DNA of 64,000 nucleotides. It comes from Pseudanabaena biceps PCC 7429 (GTDB taxonomy: Bacteria > Cyanobacteriota > Cyanobacteriia > Pseudanabaenales > Pseudanabaenaceae). Below the pieces are notes generated by a model. It did no database searches. It was not told where the DNA came from and saw only the letters and a program-made list of their open reading frames with translations. This document shows positions 52,790 through 62,235 of the stretch, piece by piece; the stretch's first letter is position 1; each line of letters begins with the position of its first letter. The DNA is taken from the NCBI RefSeq assembly GCF_000332215.1, contig NZ_ALWB01000001.1:1-64000 (forward strand), given 5' to 3'. The position numbers and the translations under genes are program-made.

Positions 52790-53755
52790 ATGAACAAACG
52801 AAACCCCCGTCAGATTTCAGTCATTAGCCTCGCAACTTGTTCGCTTTTGCTATTTAGTCCCCACCCTGCGGATGCTCAAGTGCCATTACCACCTGAACTC
52901 ACAGGATTGATCCAGCAGGTCAACCAACTGATTACCTCGATCAATTCTGGCGATTTCTTAAAAGCTCAGATGGACAAACTACTGGGGCAGTATTTACCAC
53001 AGGTACAAGCCGCCATTACTCAGTCAATCGGGCAACTGGGATTACCAGATCCCAGTAAAGCCGAAGCTACTGTCCTCGCCCAGATTGAGGGAGCATTTAA
53101 CAGTGCGGGGCTAAATGGCACATCGATCAATCAAGGTGTCGTCACCTCGGCAATTACGAATACCTCGATCCAAAATGTATTGGGACAAGAAGGACAAGCA
53201 AGGCTGAAGAAAACCCTTGAAGATATGCTCGTCAATGCTCAGAAGGTCGGGCAGCTATCTTTGAATACAGCGACAGGTGCAGAAAATAGCACCGCGATCG
53301 CGGATGTCTCCCAACAGATCGCGGCGAACTCCGTCACCTTTGCTCAGAACTCATTGTCCCGTTCTCAACAGGTAGATGGCTTGTCGCAGCAGGCGCAAGC
53401 TGCTATATCGACACAGGATGTCTTGAAAATCGTGGCGCAACAAAATGCTGGTAATTCGGCAATCCTTGCCAATATTGCTTCCCAGTTTGGTAACAATGCC
53501 AATCAGGTTGGGAATGTCGCCAATCAACTGGGGTTGCTATCGGAGCAAAACTCCCAGCTTGCCGAACAGAATAGCCAACGCGCTCAGATTGATGCTCAAC
53601 AATTAGCGTTGCAAGTGCAACAAACCCAACAGGGAGCAACATCTCTGCTCAACCTCGACCAGATTAACTCCTCACTCAAGGGCGATCGCCAAGATCGGCT
53701 GATCGAGCGTAACTCCACCGTGCAACAACGGATGCCCTATACCTTTCTAAGATAG
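52790..53755 (+). CDS. Secreted VirB5/TrbJ-like protein
   Basis: A signal peptide (ISVISLATCSLLLFSPHPADAQ, cleavage after DAQ near residue 30) leads into a helical, Q- and N-rich protein with coiled-coil segments (NSQLAEQNSQRAQIDAQQLA). Position between VirB4 and a VirB6-like protein, together with the helical periplasmic character, suggests VirB5/TrbJ, the minor pilus-tip component. Sequence similarity alone would not prove it. Confidence 0.6.
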   Translation: MNKRNPRQISVISLATCSLLLFSPHPADAQVPLPPELTGLIQQVNQLITSINSGDFLKAQMDKLLGQYLPQVQAAITQSIGQLGLPDPSKAEATVLAQIEGAFNSAGLNGTSINQGVVTSAITNTSIQNVLGQEGQARLKKTLEDMLVNAQKVGQLSLNTATGAENSTAIADVSQQIAANSVTFAQNSLSRSQQVDGLSQQAQAAISTQDVLKIVAQQNAGNSAILANIASQFGNNANQVGNVANQLGLLSEQNSQLAEQNSQRAQIDAQQLALQVQQTQQGATSLLNLDQINSSLKGDRQDRLIERNSTVQQRMPYTFLR

Positions 53756-53766
53756 TGAGATAGCCC

Positions 53767-54804
53767 ATGCTGATTGCTCAAGCGATTGTCAACAATTCCG
53801 AAGAGGTGTCGCTAGCGGTTCAAGGCGCATGGCAGAACACTTGGGAACTTGCCTTTAATGGCACTCTCTATCAAGCGCTCACCAATTTGGGATTAATCAT
53901 TGCCGTGGCTTCACTGTTGCTATGGATCATCCAATTCACGAAAAACCTGATTGATGACCAGAGCTATCGTCAGTTTGGTGAGTTAATCTGGCCAGTAATT
54001 GTGATTGTGCTGCTCACCAATGGTGGTCAAAACCTGATCGGACTCACCAATGGGATGCGGACGGTGATTAACAATGCCAATAACTCAGTTTTAGGCGCAA
54101 TTACCTCCACCGCCCAATTGGAGAAAACCCTATCAGCCCTGGCTGATTTCTCAGTCACCCAAGAGCAAATCATTGCTTACCGTCAGCAATGCAATGGACT
54201 CACCAAAAATGAGGAGATGCAGGTCTGCTTGCAAGAGGTGAATACCAAAGCTCAGGCTCTGCTCGGTAATTATCAATCTAACTATGGTGCGGTTGCTGCG
54301 GCTCTGGTTGGCAAGTTACAAAAACAAATCCAGAAGGCAAGTGAAAATCCTCTCGAAGCCGTTACTAATCTCTTCCCTGGCACGGTGATTTCAAGGTCAA
54401 TTATGCTGGCGGCGATTGAGACTTTTATGGTAGCGATGCAGTCGGCGTTTCAAGCTTTGATTGAGGTCGGGTTTCTGCTTACAGGTCTACTCGGTCCTCT
54501 TGCAGTTGGTGCTTCCTTACTACCGATTGGCGCAAAACCACTCTATGCATGGATGACGGGATTCTGGTCATTGGGGATGGCAAAGCTGAGCTTGAACATC
54601 GTCACAGGACTTGCCGCCACCGCGATCGCCGCTTCAGCACAGATGGATACGCTCTCGATTGCGATTGTTCTGGGACTCCTTGCGCCAATTCTGGCGCTAT
54701 CCCTATCGGCAGGTGGTGGCATGGCAATCTTTAGCGCCATTCTCTCGGCGGCAAGTGCCGCCGCTTCCGCAGGTTTAAACATCGGTCTACGCATTTCTAG
54801 GTAA
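53767..54804 (+). CDS. VirB6/TrbL-like polytopic membrane protein
   Basis: This 345-residue protein has several hydrophobic helices: LTNLGLIIAVASLLLWII near 40, LIWPVIVIVLLTNGG near 80, and at least four in the C-terminal half (FLLTGLLGPLAVGASLLPIG..., IAIVLGLLAPILALSLSAGGGMAIFSAILSAASAAASAG). A periplasmic-like loop with two cysteines (QQCNGLTKNEEMQVCLQ) lies in between. This is VirB6/TrbL topology, forming the inner-membrane channel part. It begins 11 bp after the VirB5-like gene. Confidence 0.75.
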   Translation: MLIAQAIVNNSEEVSLAVQGAWQNTWELAFNGTLYQALTNLGLIIAVASLLLWIIQFTKNLIDDQSYRQFGELIWPVIVIVLLTNGGQNLIGLTNGMRTVINNANNSVLGAITSTAQLEKTLSALADFSVTQEQIIAYRQQCNGLTKNEEMQVCLQEVNTKAQALLGNYQSNYGAVAAALVGKLQKQIQKASENPLEAVTNLFPGTVISRSIMLAAIETFMVAMQSAFQALIEVGFLLTGLLGPLAVGASLLPIGAKPLYAWMTGFWSLGMAKLSLNIVTGLAATAIAASAQMDTLSIAIVLGLLAPILALSLSAGGGMAIFSAILSAASAAASAGLNIGLRISR

Positions 54805-54809
54805 TCCCC

Positions 54810-55643
54810 ATGAACTCATATCCAAATACAGAAGTGAATACTGAACTAAACCCAGAAACAGATGAAACTAATGCTTTCCATCGCTTTATTCCTGCTGGTC
54901 TATCCCACCGTGGTAAAGCCAAAACTCCTAAAGACGTATTGGTGGTATCGATTTTGTTCGGCATACTTGGCTTATCGGCGCTCAATAGTTTAGGGCTGAT
55001 CGCTCTGATTGGAGCCTATGCTTCCCTTGCTTCCCAGAAACCGCCTACGCTGGTGCAATTGTCGGGAGGAAAAGCGATTACGGCGATCACCAGTGAGAAT
55101 AAAACCAGATCTCCTGAAGTGGTGAAGCAGTTTGTCACGCAACAGGTGATGGCGCTAATGACGTGGACAGGCGAACTGCCCTCGGATGCTAGTCAAAATG
55201 GCAAGCCATTTTTGGATACTGGCGTAGAAGTTACGGCGGACAAGGGCTTAAAAAAGAAAATCACCACGACTGCGTGGCAAGCTAGCTTTGCTTTTTCCGA
55301 AGACTTCCGTAAGGGATTGCTTTCGTCAATCGCGGAACTCACGCCGATTGAAGTCTTCTCAGGTGGCAGCAAGGTAATCCTCGTACCGCAGACGATTACC
55401 ACTCCTGAAGAGATTGAGAAAGGGAAATGGAAAGTGAATCTGGTGGCAAATCTGGTTACTTTCAGTCCCCTCAATCAAGTTGGCGAATCGGTTCCCTTCA
55501 ATAAGGAAATCTTTATTCAGGCGATCGATGTACCAAATCTGAAAGCCGATGCTTCACCTCTGGAGCAAGCCATTTTCAAAGTGAGATCCTCTGGGCTAGA
55601 AATCTATGCCATGCGGGATCTCACCCGAAATGATTTGAAATAA
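54810..55643 (+). CDS. VirB8/TraE-like inner-membrane protein
   Basis: The 277-residue protein has a short cytoplasmic N-terminus, one membrane helix (VLVVSILFGILGLSALNSLGLIALIG, about 45-70) and a periplasmic domain with TraE/VirB8-like strands (VVKQFVTQQVMALMTW, EIEKGKWKVNLVANLVTF). It lies 5 bp after the VirB6-like gene and before VirB10, the classical neighbourhood. VirB8 nucleates the channel. Confidence 0.7.
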   Translation: MNSYPNTEVNTELNPETDETNAFHRFIPAGLSHRGKAKTPKDVLVVSILFGILGLSALNSLGLIALIGAYASLASQKPPTLVQLSGGKAITAITSENKTRSPEVVKQFVTQQVMALMTWTGELPSDASQNGKPFLDTGVEVTADKGLKKKITTTAWQASFAFSEDFRKGLLSSIAELTPIEVFSGGSKVILVPQTITTPEEIEKGKWKVNLVANLVTFSPLNQVGESVPFNKEIFIQAIDVPNLKADASPLEQAIFKVRSSGLEIYAMRDLTRNDLK

Positions 55644-55671
55644 CCTTTCCCTGTCGATACTTGAAGGAGTT

Positions 55672-57174
55672 GTGATGATTACCGAAGTTCCAGAACCACA
55701 ATCAGCAAGCTTAAGCGATGAGATTGACTTTGCTCAGTTAACTGGGTTTCAACTCGATGTTAACCATGATGCGGACTTGGCGATCGATGATTTCAGTAAA
55801 GCCCCAGATCCAGAGCAACATCGGACAATTAGGGGTATTGTTGGTAGTCCTTTTTCTAAAATGGCTTTGGTTGGTGGGGTTGGTTCTCTAGGATTTTTGC
55901 TGGTGGGGCTATTCATGAATAGCATCATGTCGCCATCTAATGCGAAGCAATTAACGGCTAAATCCAGTGATGAAAAGCTTGCCCTGACCTCGACCGCTGA
56001 TCCGAAGGATGCCGAAATTGCCAAGTTTAAAACGGATTTAGCTTTAGGCAGTCAGCTTTCTGCGGGTAAATCAAAACCGCCGCGTCCAGCAAATCTACCC
56101 AAGTCAGATGTATTGGCTTCTAAAGCTGATTCCAAAGACAAGTTAGAAGCCAATCCTGCACAGTCTACCGATCTCCCAACCGTCTCACCCGTGAGAAATC
56201 TATCGGCTCCACCCCTTGAGCCAATACCGATGCGACAGGTGATGTCACAGCCCACACCTGTGATGCTTCCGCCTCGTAACTTTTCCGCGAGTCCACCTGA
56301 AGCTAAAAATCCCGCCGATGAATGGCAGCGCTTGGCAAGTATTGGCAGTTATGGCAATCTGGCTGCACCTGCGGAAATACCGAAAGCGATCGCTGTCAGT
56401 CCCGTTGCTACGAATAGTGTTAACAATCCCAATTCTGCAAGTCCCCCGATTGAGAAGCCTTCCTTAAATTCGCTCACCAACTATCTTGCCCAAGCAGAAA
56501 AATCTTTACCAAGCGCCACACCTGCGAATACTTTGCTGGTCGGGACAACGGCTAAAGCCGCTTTGAAAACATCAGTTGTGTTCTCCACCGATGGTAGTCG
56601 GATTATGGGTAGCGCCCCTGGACTCATTCCTAAATTTATCGTCACTCTCCAAGAACCAATCACTACAGCGGATGGTAAGCCTGTGATTCCTGCGGATGCA
56701 GTTTTAATTGTCACCGCGCGTCCCCTTGATGCGAAGTCGGGACTTGCTGAATTAGATGTGGTGGGTATAGCGATCAATGGTCGCGAGTTGATTCCTCCAC
56801 CCAATGCCATCTCCATTCGTGGTGGAGATGGTTCGCCTTTAGTCGCGGACAAGTACTTCGATCGCGGGTCGGAAATTAGCGGTATGGATGTGGCAACCTT
56901 TATTACTTCGGCATTAGCGGAAGTTGGCAAACTTACCAATAGTCCCACAACTACCAGCAGCATCTCGTCAATTGGCGGTAGTGCCACGGTCAGTACTGCG
57001 CCGCCGCCAAACTATCTTGGTGCAGCGATCAGTGGTGGCTTTGGCGTTCTCTCGGAAACTTTGAATCGTCGCAGTCAAGAGGCGATCGAGGAAATCAAAA
57101 CCCGTCCTAATGTCTTCTTTATCCCCGCAGGAAAGGAACTGCAAGTGTTTGTCAATCAAACTGTGACTTTCTAG
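55672..57174 (+). CDS. virB10: VirB10/TrbI-type channel protein
   Basis: The 500-residue protein has one membrane helix (about 64-86, MALVGGVGSLGFLLVGLFM), a long proline-rich periplasmic linker (about 130-290), and the conserved VirB10 beta-barrel region (VPKFIVT-like LIPKFIVTLQEPITTADGKPVIPADAVLIV, SGLAELDVVGIAINGRELIPP, and the terminal NVFFIPAGKELQVFVNQTVTF). VirB10 spans both membranes and gates the channel. An AAGGAG site precedes the ATG. Confidence 0.85.
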   Translation: MMITEVPEPQSASLSDEIDFAQLTGFQLDVNHDADLAIDDFSKAPDPEQHRTIRGIVGSPFSKMALVGGVGSLGFLLVGLFMNSIMSPSNAKQLTAKSSDEKLALTSTADPKDAEIAKFKTDLALGSQLSAGKSKPPRPANLPKSDVLASKADSKDKLEANPAQSTDLPTVSPVRNLSAPPLEPIPMRQVMSQPTPVMLPPRNFSASPPEAKNPADEWQRLASIGSYGNLAAPAEIPKAIAVSPVATNSVNNPNSASPPIEKPSLNSLTNYLAQAEKSLPSATPANTLLVGTTAKAALKTSVVFSTDGSRIMGSAPGLIPKFIVTLQEPITTADGKPVIPADAVLIVTARPLDAKSGLAELDVVGIAINGRELIPPPNAISIRGGDGSPLVADKYFDRGSEISGMDVATFITSALAEVGKLTNSPTTTSSISSIGGSATVSTAPPPNYLGAAISGGFGVLSETLNRRSQEAIEEIKTRPNVFFIPAGKELQVFVNQTVTF

Positions 57175-57207
57175 CTAATACCAATCTTCTATCAACGATC
57201 CAGTTCT

Positions 57208-57789
57208 ATGGTTATGAACTTTTTGCCATGTCGAAAATATGCCATTTCAGGGATTGTCCCTTTTCTAGTCTTGTCACTGCCTGCGATCGCTCATGCCGAA
57301 CCGATCTTTCCTGCCAAGCGGCAGATTGGTATCAGTCAAGCGATGGGTGTAAGCGGCGTAACCTCGGTAGTTAGCCTATCGCCAATGCAGTCTTTGAATA
57401 TTAGCTTCATCAAGACAGGCGAGATTATCAAAAAGGTATGGTTGGGCAATCCTTCTAAGGTGGTCATGGATTATGACAGTCCCCTCTGTAAGGACGGCAC
57501 AAAAGACAGCAATTGCGGGGCAACGGTAATTAATCTGCGCCAACTTGCCCAACCGATTGATTTGGATATGAATCTACCTACCTCAGCACGAGGCGATCTC
57601 ACCTCTCTAACTGTAATCACTACGGGCGCAGGTGGGCTGAGAAATCTCTATCAGTTTCAATTAGTCCTGAATGTCCCCACTCCTGCCTACAGCATTTTGG
57701 AAGTCGTTCCCGATGCTCAAATCCCTCGTCTAACTCCGCTTACACCGAATGCTCCTACTCAAACGAATAAAACCTCGTTGGATTCTTAA
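57208..57789 (+). CDS. VirB9/TraK-like secreted core-complex protein
   Basis: The 193-residue protein has a signal peptide (IVPFLVLSLPAIAHAEPIF, cleavage after AHA) and a beta-rich mature part. It contains SLNISFIKTGEIIKKVWLGNPSKVVMDYDSP and VINLRQLAQPIDLD, and ends in strands with YQFQLVLNVP. This matches the N-terminal region of VirB9/TraK proteins. It is shorter than typical VirB9 (about 270). The order VirB10 then VirB9 is reversed relative to Agrobacterium, as seen in some cyanobacterial systems. Confidence 0.65.
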   Translation: MVMNFLPCRKYAISGIVPFLVLSLPAIAHAEPIFPAKRQIGISQAMGVSGVTSVVSLSPMQSLNISFIKTGEIIKKVWLGNPSKVVMDYDSPLCKDGTKDSNCGATVINLRQLAQPIDLDMNLPTSARGDLTSLTVITTGAGGLRNLYQFQLVLNVPTPAYSILEVVPDAQIPRLTPLTPNAPTQTNKTSLDS

Positions 57790-57792
57790 ACT

Positions 57793-59067
57793 ATGTTGTA
57801 TAAACGTATCGTCCAAATAACGGCGTTAGCGATCTCCTCTGGGGCGATCGCTATTTTCAATCCTGATTTTGCTACGGCTCAGTCTTTACCCATGTCCACC
57901 CAGCCGATTGGGAATACTCAATCGGTGATGATTCCTGATTTTACGAGAATCAGTTTCGAGAATTTACCGAAAATCCAAGTTACCGCCCAATTGCAGCAAC
58001 AGCTATCGCAATTACTTTCTCCAAATGCCTTAACCAATCTGGTGATCGGTAGTTATGTTAGCCCAGATCGCTACCTGACAGTAGGTTCGCTTCAGTCACT
58101 GGGGCTGGAGCAAATGAGCTTACAGGCGATCGCTAGTCGTGCTGGTGTTTCCCTTGGCAATGTCAGTCTCGGTCAACTGGGAGAACTCACTTCGCAGCAG
58201 ACGATTAATAGTTTGTTGCAGTCACTGCCAGATCTGCGAGATCGGTCTTTGAGCCAAGTTCAACCCATCCTCGCTCTGGTTACTCAGAAATCTGGATCTG
58301 CCAATCTCAACCGTCTGAGTGGTGAAATCTCTGATATGACCGTGGGACAATTAGTCAATACTTTCCCAGATCTTGGCAATTTATCCTTGGGCAGTCTTGG
58401 CGATCGGCTGAATAGCTATAGTCTTGAATCGATTGTGGGATTTTCTCAATTGCCTTTAGGCAATATCCAAGGTGCGTCGAGCGTGGTTTTATCGGATTTG
58501 AATGCTACGGGTTTAGGTAAACTCAGTCTTTCCCAATTTCCCAACGCTCCCTCATTACTGCCCAATGTCAGGTTTGGTATGGTTGATATCGCCCTTGGCA
58601 ATCGGGAGAAGAATCGCATCAATCCGATTAGCGGTGGCGTTACCGAAGCAGGATTTCAAGCGGTGGGTTGCGATGGTAATACTGATTGTCCGCATATTGA
58701 GGTTACAGACTTTGCAGGTGGTTACTACACTGGTAAACAATGGATGACCGCATCGCAGCAAGTACCCGATGGTTATGGCTTTCTAGGTAGTCTATTTGGC
58801 AATCGCGGGCCAGCAGGCAATCATCCCTTTGGTGATGCTTTTCGCGTCACCATTGAATCTCTGGATGAGGCTTCAGGCACAATTACCCTCGGTCTGCGGT
58901 TTCGTTGGTGTCAAAGGTCATGGTTTGTGGATTTAGGTTGTACTCCCTACATCACCCCTCCCCTGCCTTTGGTTGTTCTCCAAGAAAAGAGCGCGATTCC
59001 CTATGCCGTTCCCAACAATGCGACAGCCAACACGCCGATTTCCACTAGCAAACCTTTCAGCAAATAG
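57793..59067 (+). CDS. Secreted conjugation-operon protein, unknown
   Basis: This 424-residue protein has a signal peptide (ITALAISSGAIAIFNPDFATAQ) and a leucine-, serine- and glutamine-rich first half with imperfect ~20-residue repeats (VGSLQSLGLEQMSLQAIA, LGNVSLGQLGELTSQQ, VGQLVNTFPDLGNLSLGSLGDRL). The second half holds cysteine pairs (VGCDGNTDCPH, FRWCQRSWFVDLGC). No family is recognised. It lies 3 bp after the VirB9-like gene and 6 bp before the coupling protein, so it is part of the transfer apparatus, probably at the envelope. Confidence 0.6.
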   Translation: MLYKRIVQITALAISSGAIAIFNPDFATAQSLPMSTQPIGNTQSVMIPDFTRISFENLPKIQVTAQLQQQLSQLLSPNALTNLVIGSYVSPDRYLTVGSLQSLGLEQMSLQAIASRAGVSLGNVSLGQLGELTSQQTINSLLQSLPDLRDRSLSQVQPILALVTQKSGSANLNRLSGEISDMTVGQLVNTFPDLGNLSLGSLGDRLNSYSLESIVGFSQLPLGNIQGASSVVLSDLNATGLGKLSLSQFPNAPSLLPNVRFGMVDIALGNREKNRINPISGGVTEAGFQAVGCDGNTDCPHIEVTDFAGGYYTGKQWMTASQQVPDGYGFLGSLFGNRGPAGNHPFGDAFRVTIESLDEASGTITLGLRFRWCQRSWFVDLGCTPYITPPLPLVVLQEKSAIPYAVPNNATANTPISTSKPFSK

Positions 59068-59073
59068 ATTGCC

Positions 59074-61005
59074 ATGAATTTTTTGATGTTTTGGTTTAGC
59101 CAAAAGAATCCCTCAAAGAGACTATTTTTGCTGGCGATCGCGGTATCGATCGCTTGTCTCGTTCCTGTGGAGATAGCGCATTCAAAGGAGATTGACAGTT
59201 CTACGACCGCAGTAGAGAAGAAGTCTTCAGCCAATGGCTTGCCTCCCGAACTTGCTTCTATTGTTAATCAGTTATTCACACCCACAGGCGGCATTATTGC
59301 GGCTTGTGCGATCGGCATGGTCTTCTTGGGCATGAATGGTGGCGGTAATAGCAAAAATAAGTTGGCGAATGCTCACTGGGCAAATGGCGCGGAGATTGCG
59401 GCGGCGCGGAAAAAGGCTAAGGAACAGATTAATCGCCGCGAACGCAATAAGCTGTCTCTGTTTATCGTTAAGCCTAAATTAATTTTTCCACCCGAACTGA
59501 TTTCTCGCCCAGGGGTGGCTACACCCAATCACGAACTACCTGTTGCAGGACAAAAGCCTAAATTGATTCAGGTATCGCAAGCGGATCGGACGATCTGGCT
59601 CCCCGATGCTAATCGTGGCATTGCTGTACTGGGTGGGACGGGTTCGGGTAAAACCTATGGTGTGATTGACCCTGCGATTCGTAGTGCGATCGATCAGGGA
59701 TTTCCGATTATTCTCTACGATTACAAATATGCCGAACAGTCTTCACGCATTGCGGGCGTAGCGGCGGCGGCAGGCTATCAGGTTAGTATCTTTGCTCCAA
59801 GTTTTCCTGAAAGTGGCATCTGTAATCCTCTCGATTTTATTCGTGATGCTGCGGATGTGGATATGGCGCGACAGGTGGCGATCGTCCTGAATCGCAACTT
59901 CAAATCAGGTGGCAAAGGTAGTGAAGATCCCTTCTTTACCAATAGCGGCGACCAGTTGATTCAAGCGGTGCTATTACTAGCAAAGACTACTCCCTATCCC
60001 GATATTATTTTCTGTGCCAAGGCTTTGGGTGCGAATAATCTCCCTGCCAGAGTCCAGAATGCGAACTTACCAACTTGGGTGGAAACCAGTTTTGGGCAGT
60101 TGATTTCGATGGCGGATTCTGAGAAAACCGTTGCGTCTGTAATCTCGACTGCGAGTATTCTCTTTAGCCGTTTCATGTCTCCTGATATCCTCAGCGTTTT
60201 CTGTGGCAAGACGACGATTCCTTTGCAGTTGAAAGGCAAGCAATTGCTGATTATCGGTATGAAGCGGGAAAAACAGGATGTGGTTGCACCGTTGTTGGCG
60301 ACAGTTTTACATATGATTGTCACCCGTAATGTGGTGTCTACTAAACGCGAAGATCCTTTACTGGTGGCGATCGACGAATTACCAACGCTTTATTTGCCGA
60401 GCCTTGTCCAATGGCTGAACGTTCACCGTGAGGATGGATTGTCCTGTATGTTGGGTTTCCAGAATCTCGTACAACTCGAAGAAACCTATGGCAAGGAGGT
60501 ATCGAGAGCGATCTTTGGGGGCTGTGCGACTAAGGCGATTTTCAATCCCCTTGAGCCTGAATCAGCAAAGATTTTCTCTGATTATCTCGGCGATGAGCAT
60601 TTGAAGTACAAGTCTAAATCCCGTAGTTCGGGTGGTGGTCGGACTAGCAGCAGTACATCGGATCAGGAACGCACGCGCAAACTATTTGCTCCAGAGGATT
60701 TTCTCAAGTTACCGCAAGGTAATTGTATTCTCATTTCCCCAGGCTATAGCTCTAAGAAAGAAGCGAATGTGCCTCGGCGTTGCCATATTAAAATTCCCAA
60801 AGTTGATGCAGAGAGGGCAGATAAGAGCAAGTCTAAATGGGAAGCTCTGAAGCTTAAATTAGTGCAGCAAGGACATCAAGTAGCAATTACGGATGGGGCG
60901 ATCGCTTTGCGTAAGGATTATTTTCAAGAGCATTTTCCTTTACCTGCGAAAGATGCTCCTAATGCCCCCAAGTCCACTGTCCCTGCTTGGGCTGAAGGTT
61001 TATAG
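59074..61005 (+). CDS. virD4: VirD4/TraG-type coupling ATPase
   Basis: The 643-residue protein has two N-terminal hydrophobic segments (about 16-35 and 72-90), then P-loop LGGTGSGKT (186-194), YDYKYAEQ, Walker B LLVAIDELPTLYLPSL (about 427-440), and GLSCMLGFQNLVQLEETYG. These are the type IV coupling-protein signatures. It connects the relaxosome to the channel. No relaxase gene is visible in this window, so it must be encoded elsewhere. Confidence 0.9.
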   Translation: MNFLMFWFSQKNPSKRLFLLAIAVSIACLVPVEIAHSKEIDSSTTAVEKKSSANGLPPELASIVNQLFTPTGGIIAACAIGMVFLGMNGGGNSKNKLANAHWANGAEIAAARKKAKEQINRRERNKLSLFIVKPKLIFPPELISRPGVATPNHELPVAGQKPKLIQVSQADRTIWLPDANRGIAVLGGTGSGKTYGVIDPAIRSAIDQGFPIILYDYKYAEQSSRIAGVAAAAGYQVSIFAPSFPESGICNPLDFIRDAADVDMARQVAIVLNRNFKSGGKGSEDPFFTNSGDQLIQAVLLLAKTTPYPDIIFCAKALGANNLPARVQNANLPTWVETSFGQLISMADSEKTVASVISTASILFSRFMSPDILSVFCGKTTIPLQLKGKQLLIIGMKREKQDVVAPLLATVLHMIVTRNVVSTKREDPLLVAIDELPTLYLPSLVQWLNVHREDGLSCMLGFQNLVQLEETYGKEVSRAIFGGCATKAIFNPLEPESAKIFSDYLGDEHLKYKSKSRSSGGGRTSSSTSDQERTRKLFAPEDFLKLPQGNCILISPGYSSKKEANVPRRCHIKIPKVDAERADKSKSKWEALKLKLVQQGHQVAITDGAIALRKDYFQEHFPLPAKDAPNAPKSTVPAWAEGL

Positions 61006-61014
61006 AGGTGAATT

Positions 61015-62226
61015 ATGGTTTTTATGCAGACATCGGAAGCGTCTCAGGCTAACGCTCAGCAATTGGCGATCGCGCAAACTACGATTGAAGCTTTGGCGGA
61101 ACTGCTGAGGCAATTGTTAGCCAAGCAGGAAGATCAATTGCACAATCCTGAAGGCAATAAACAACAGCCTGATGCTCCATCATCGGGATTCAGTGATGCG
61201 GAGTGGGATCGGGTGTCTCAGCAATGGGATCGGGACATCATGGATGATTGGTGGCGCAGATATCAGGCTGCACCAGATCGCTCGGCTGCTCCTGAGACTT
61301 CACAGGCTTTGACTGTCACCTTGAGTAATCCTCGGGATAAAGGCGATCCAGATTTTGCGATACTTCCCAATGCACCCATTCAGCCATCGCCTCTATCTGG
61401 CAGTAATCTACCACCATTGCCTGTCTCTGTGGAACAGAACTATATCGATGTGGATTGGCGAGAACTCCCCAAAATTGAGTTAGCAGAGTTACTGCGGCGC
61501 GATTTGGATGGGGATGGAATTACTGATGTGGATGAACTGCGGATGGGACTCAATCCTCGCAGCATTGATACCGATGGCGATGGCATCAGCGATCGCGATG
61601 AGTTGGGACATTCTAATCCTCTATCATTTAATGACTTCCGACAACAGGTGATGGCGGCGGTATCGGTTGCCCTAGTTGCAAAATTGGGTATCGATGGCAG
61701 GTATGAGGCGGAAAATTATCGCATTCAATCTCAGGATAATCTCTATGAAATTTCTAATCTTGATGGTGAAGCGATCGCTAAGTTTGAACTACAAAGCGAT
61801 CGAGCTGTGTTTATTGAAGATCGGACAACAGTTAATCAGCAAATTGACTTTACGAAAACTGCCTTTAGAACAAGTACTGTGGATATGGCAAGTTTGACTC
61901 AGAATCAGGGCTATCTCGCAGCGATCGATAAGCTGGGAGATCTAGCTCCTGCTGGGGCTAGGGGTGTGGTGGTCGTTGAAAGCGTCCTTAATGAGACTGG
62001 TCAGGAGTCTTTCAAGGGTGGGTTTTATGATTTCCAAAGGAATCAGGATGGTGATATTGCCATTGTCAATAACCATACTGGCGAAGATATTTTGCGGACT
62101 ACTGAAGGTCAAATCTCTCTTCAAGCTATGACACCCAATGATTTAAATAACTTCCAGCAAGCATTTCAACGGATGAATTCACCTCAGCCCATGCTAGAGC
62201 AATCTAGTCCAGATTTAGAGCGTTAG
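61015..62226 (+). CDS. Conjugation-linked protein with calcium-binding-type DxDGDG repeats
   Basis: This 403-residue soluble protein contains two adjacent EF-hand/thrombospondin-type-3 loops near 164-200 (RDLDGDGITDVDELRMG, SIDTDGDGISDRDELG), an N-terminal helical, Q-rich region (SQANAQQLAIAQTTIEALAELLRQLL) and a C-terminal part of alternating strands (NLYEISNLDGEAIAKFELQSDRAVFI). There is no signal peptide. An AGAGG site precedes the ATG. It directly follows the coupling protein, so a secreted effector, relaxosome factor or adhesin role is possible. Confidence 0.6.
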   Translation: MVFMQTSEASQANAQQLAIAQTTIEALAELLRQLLAKQEDQLHNPEGNKQQPDAPSSGFSDAEWDRVSQQWDRDIMDDWWRRYQAAPDRSAAPETSQALTVTLSNPRDKGDPDFAILPNAPIQPSPLSGSNLPPLPVSVEQNYIDVDWRELPKIELAELLRRDLDGDGITDVDELRMGLNPRSIDTDGDGISDRDELGHSNPLSFNDFRQQVMAAVSVALVAKLGIDGRYEAENYRIQSQDNLYEISNLDGEAIAKFELQSDRAVFIEDRTTVNQQIDFTKTAFRTSTVDMASLTQNQGYLAAIDKLGDLAPAGARGVVVVESVLNETGQESFKGGFYDFQRNQDGDIAIVNNHTGEDILRTTEGQISLQAMTPNDLNNFQQAFQRMNSPQPMLEQSSPDLER

Positions 62227-62235
62227 GTAAAAGCA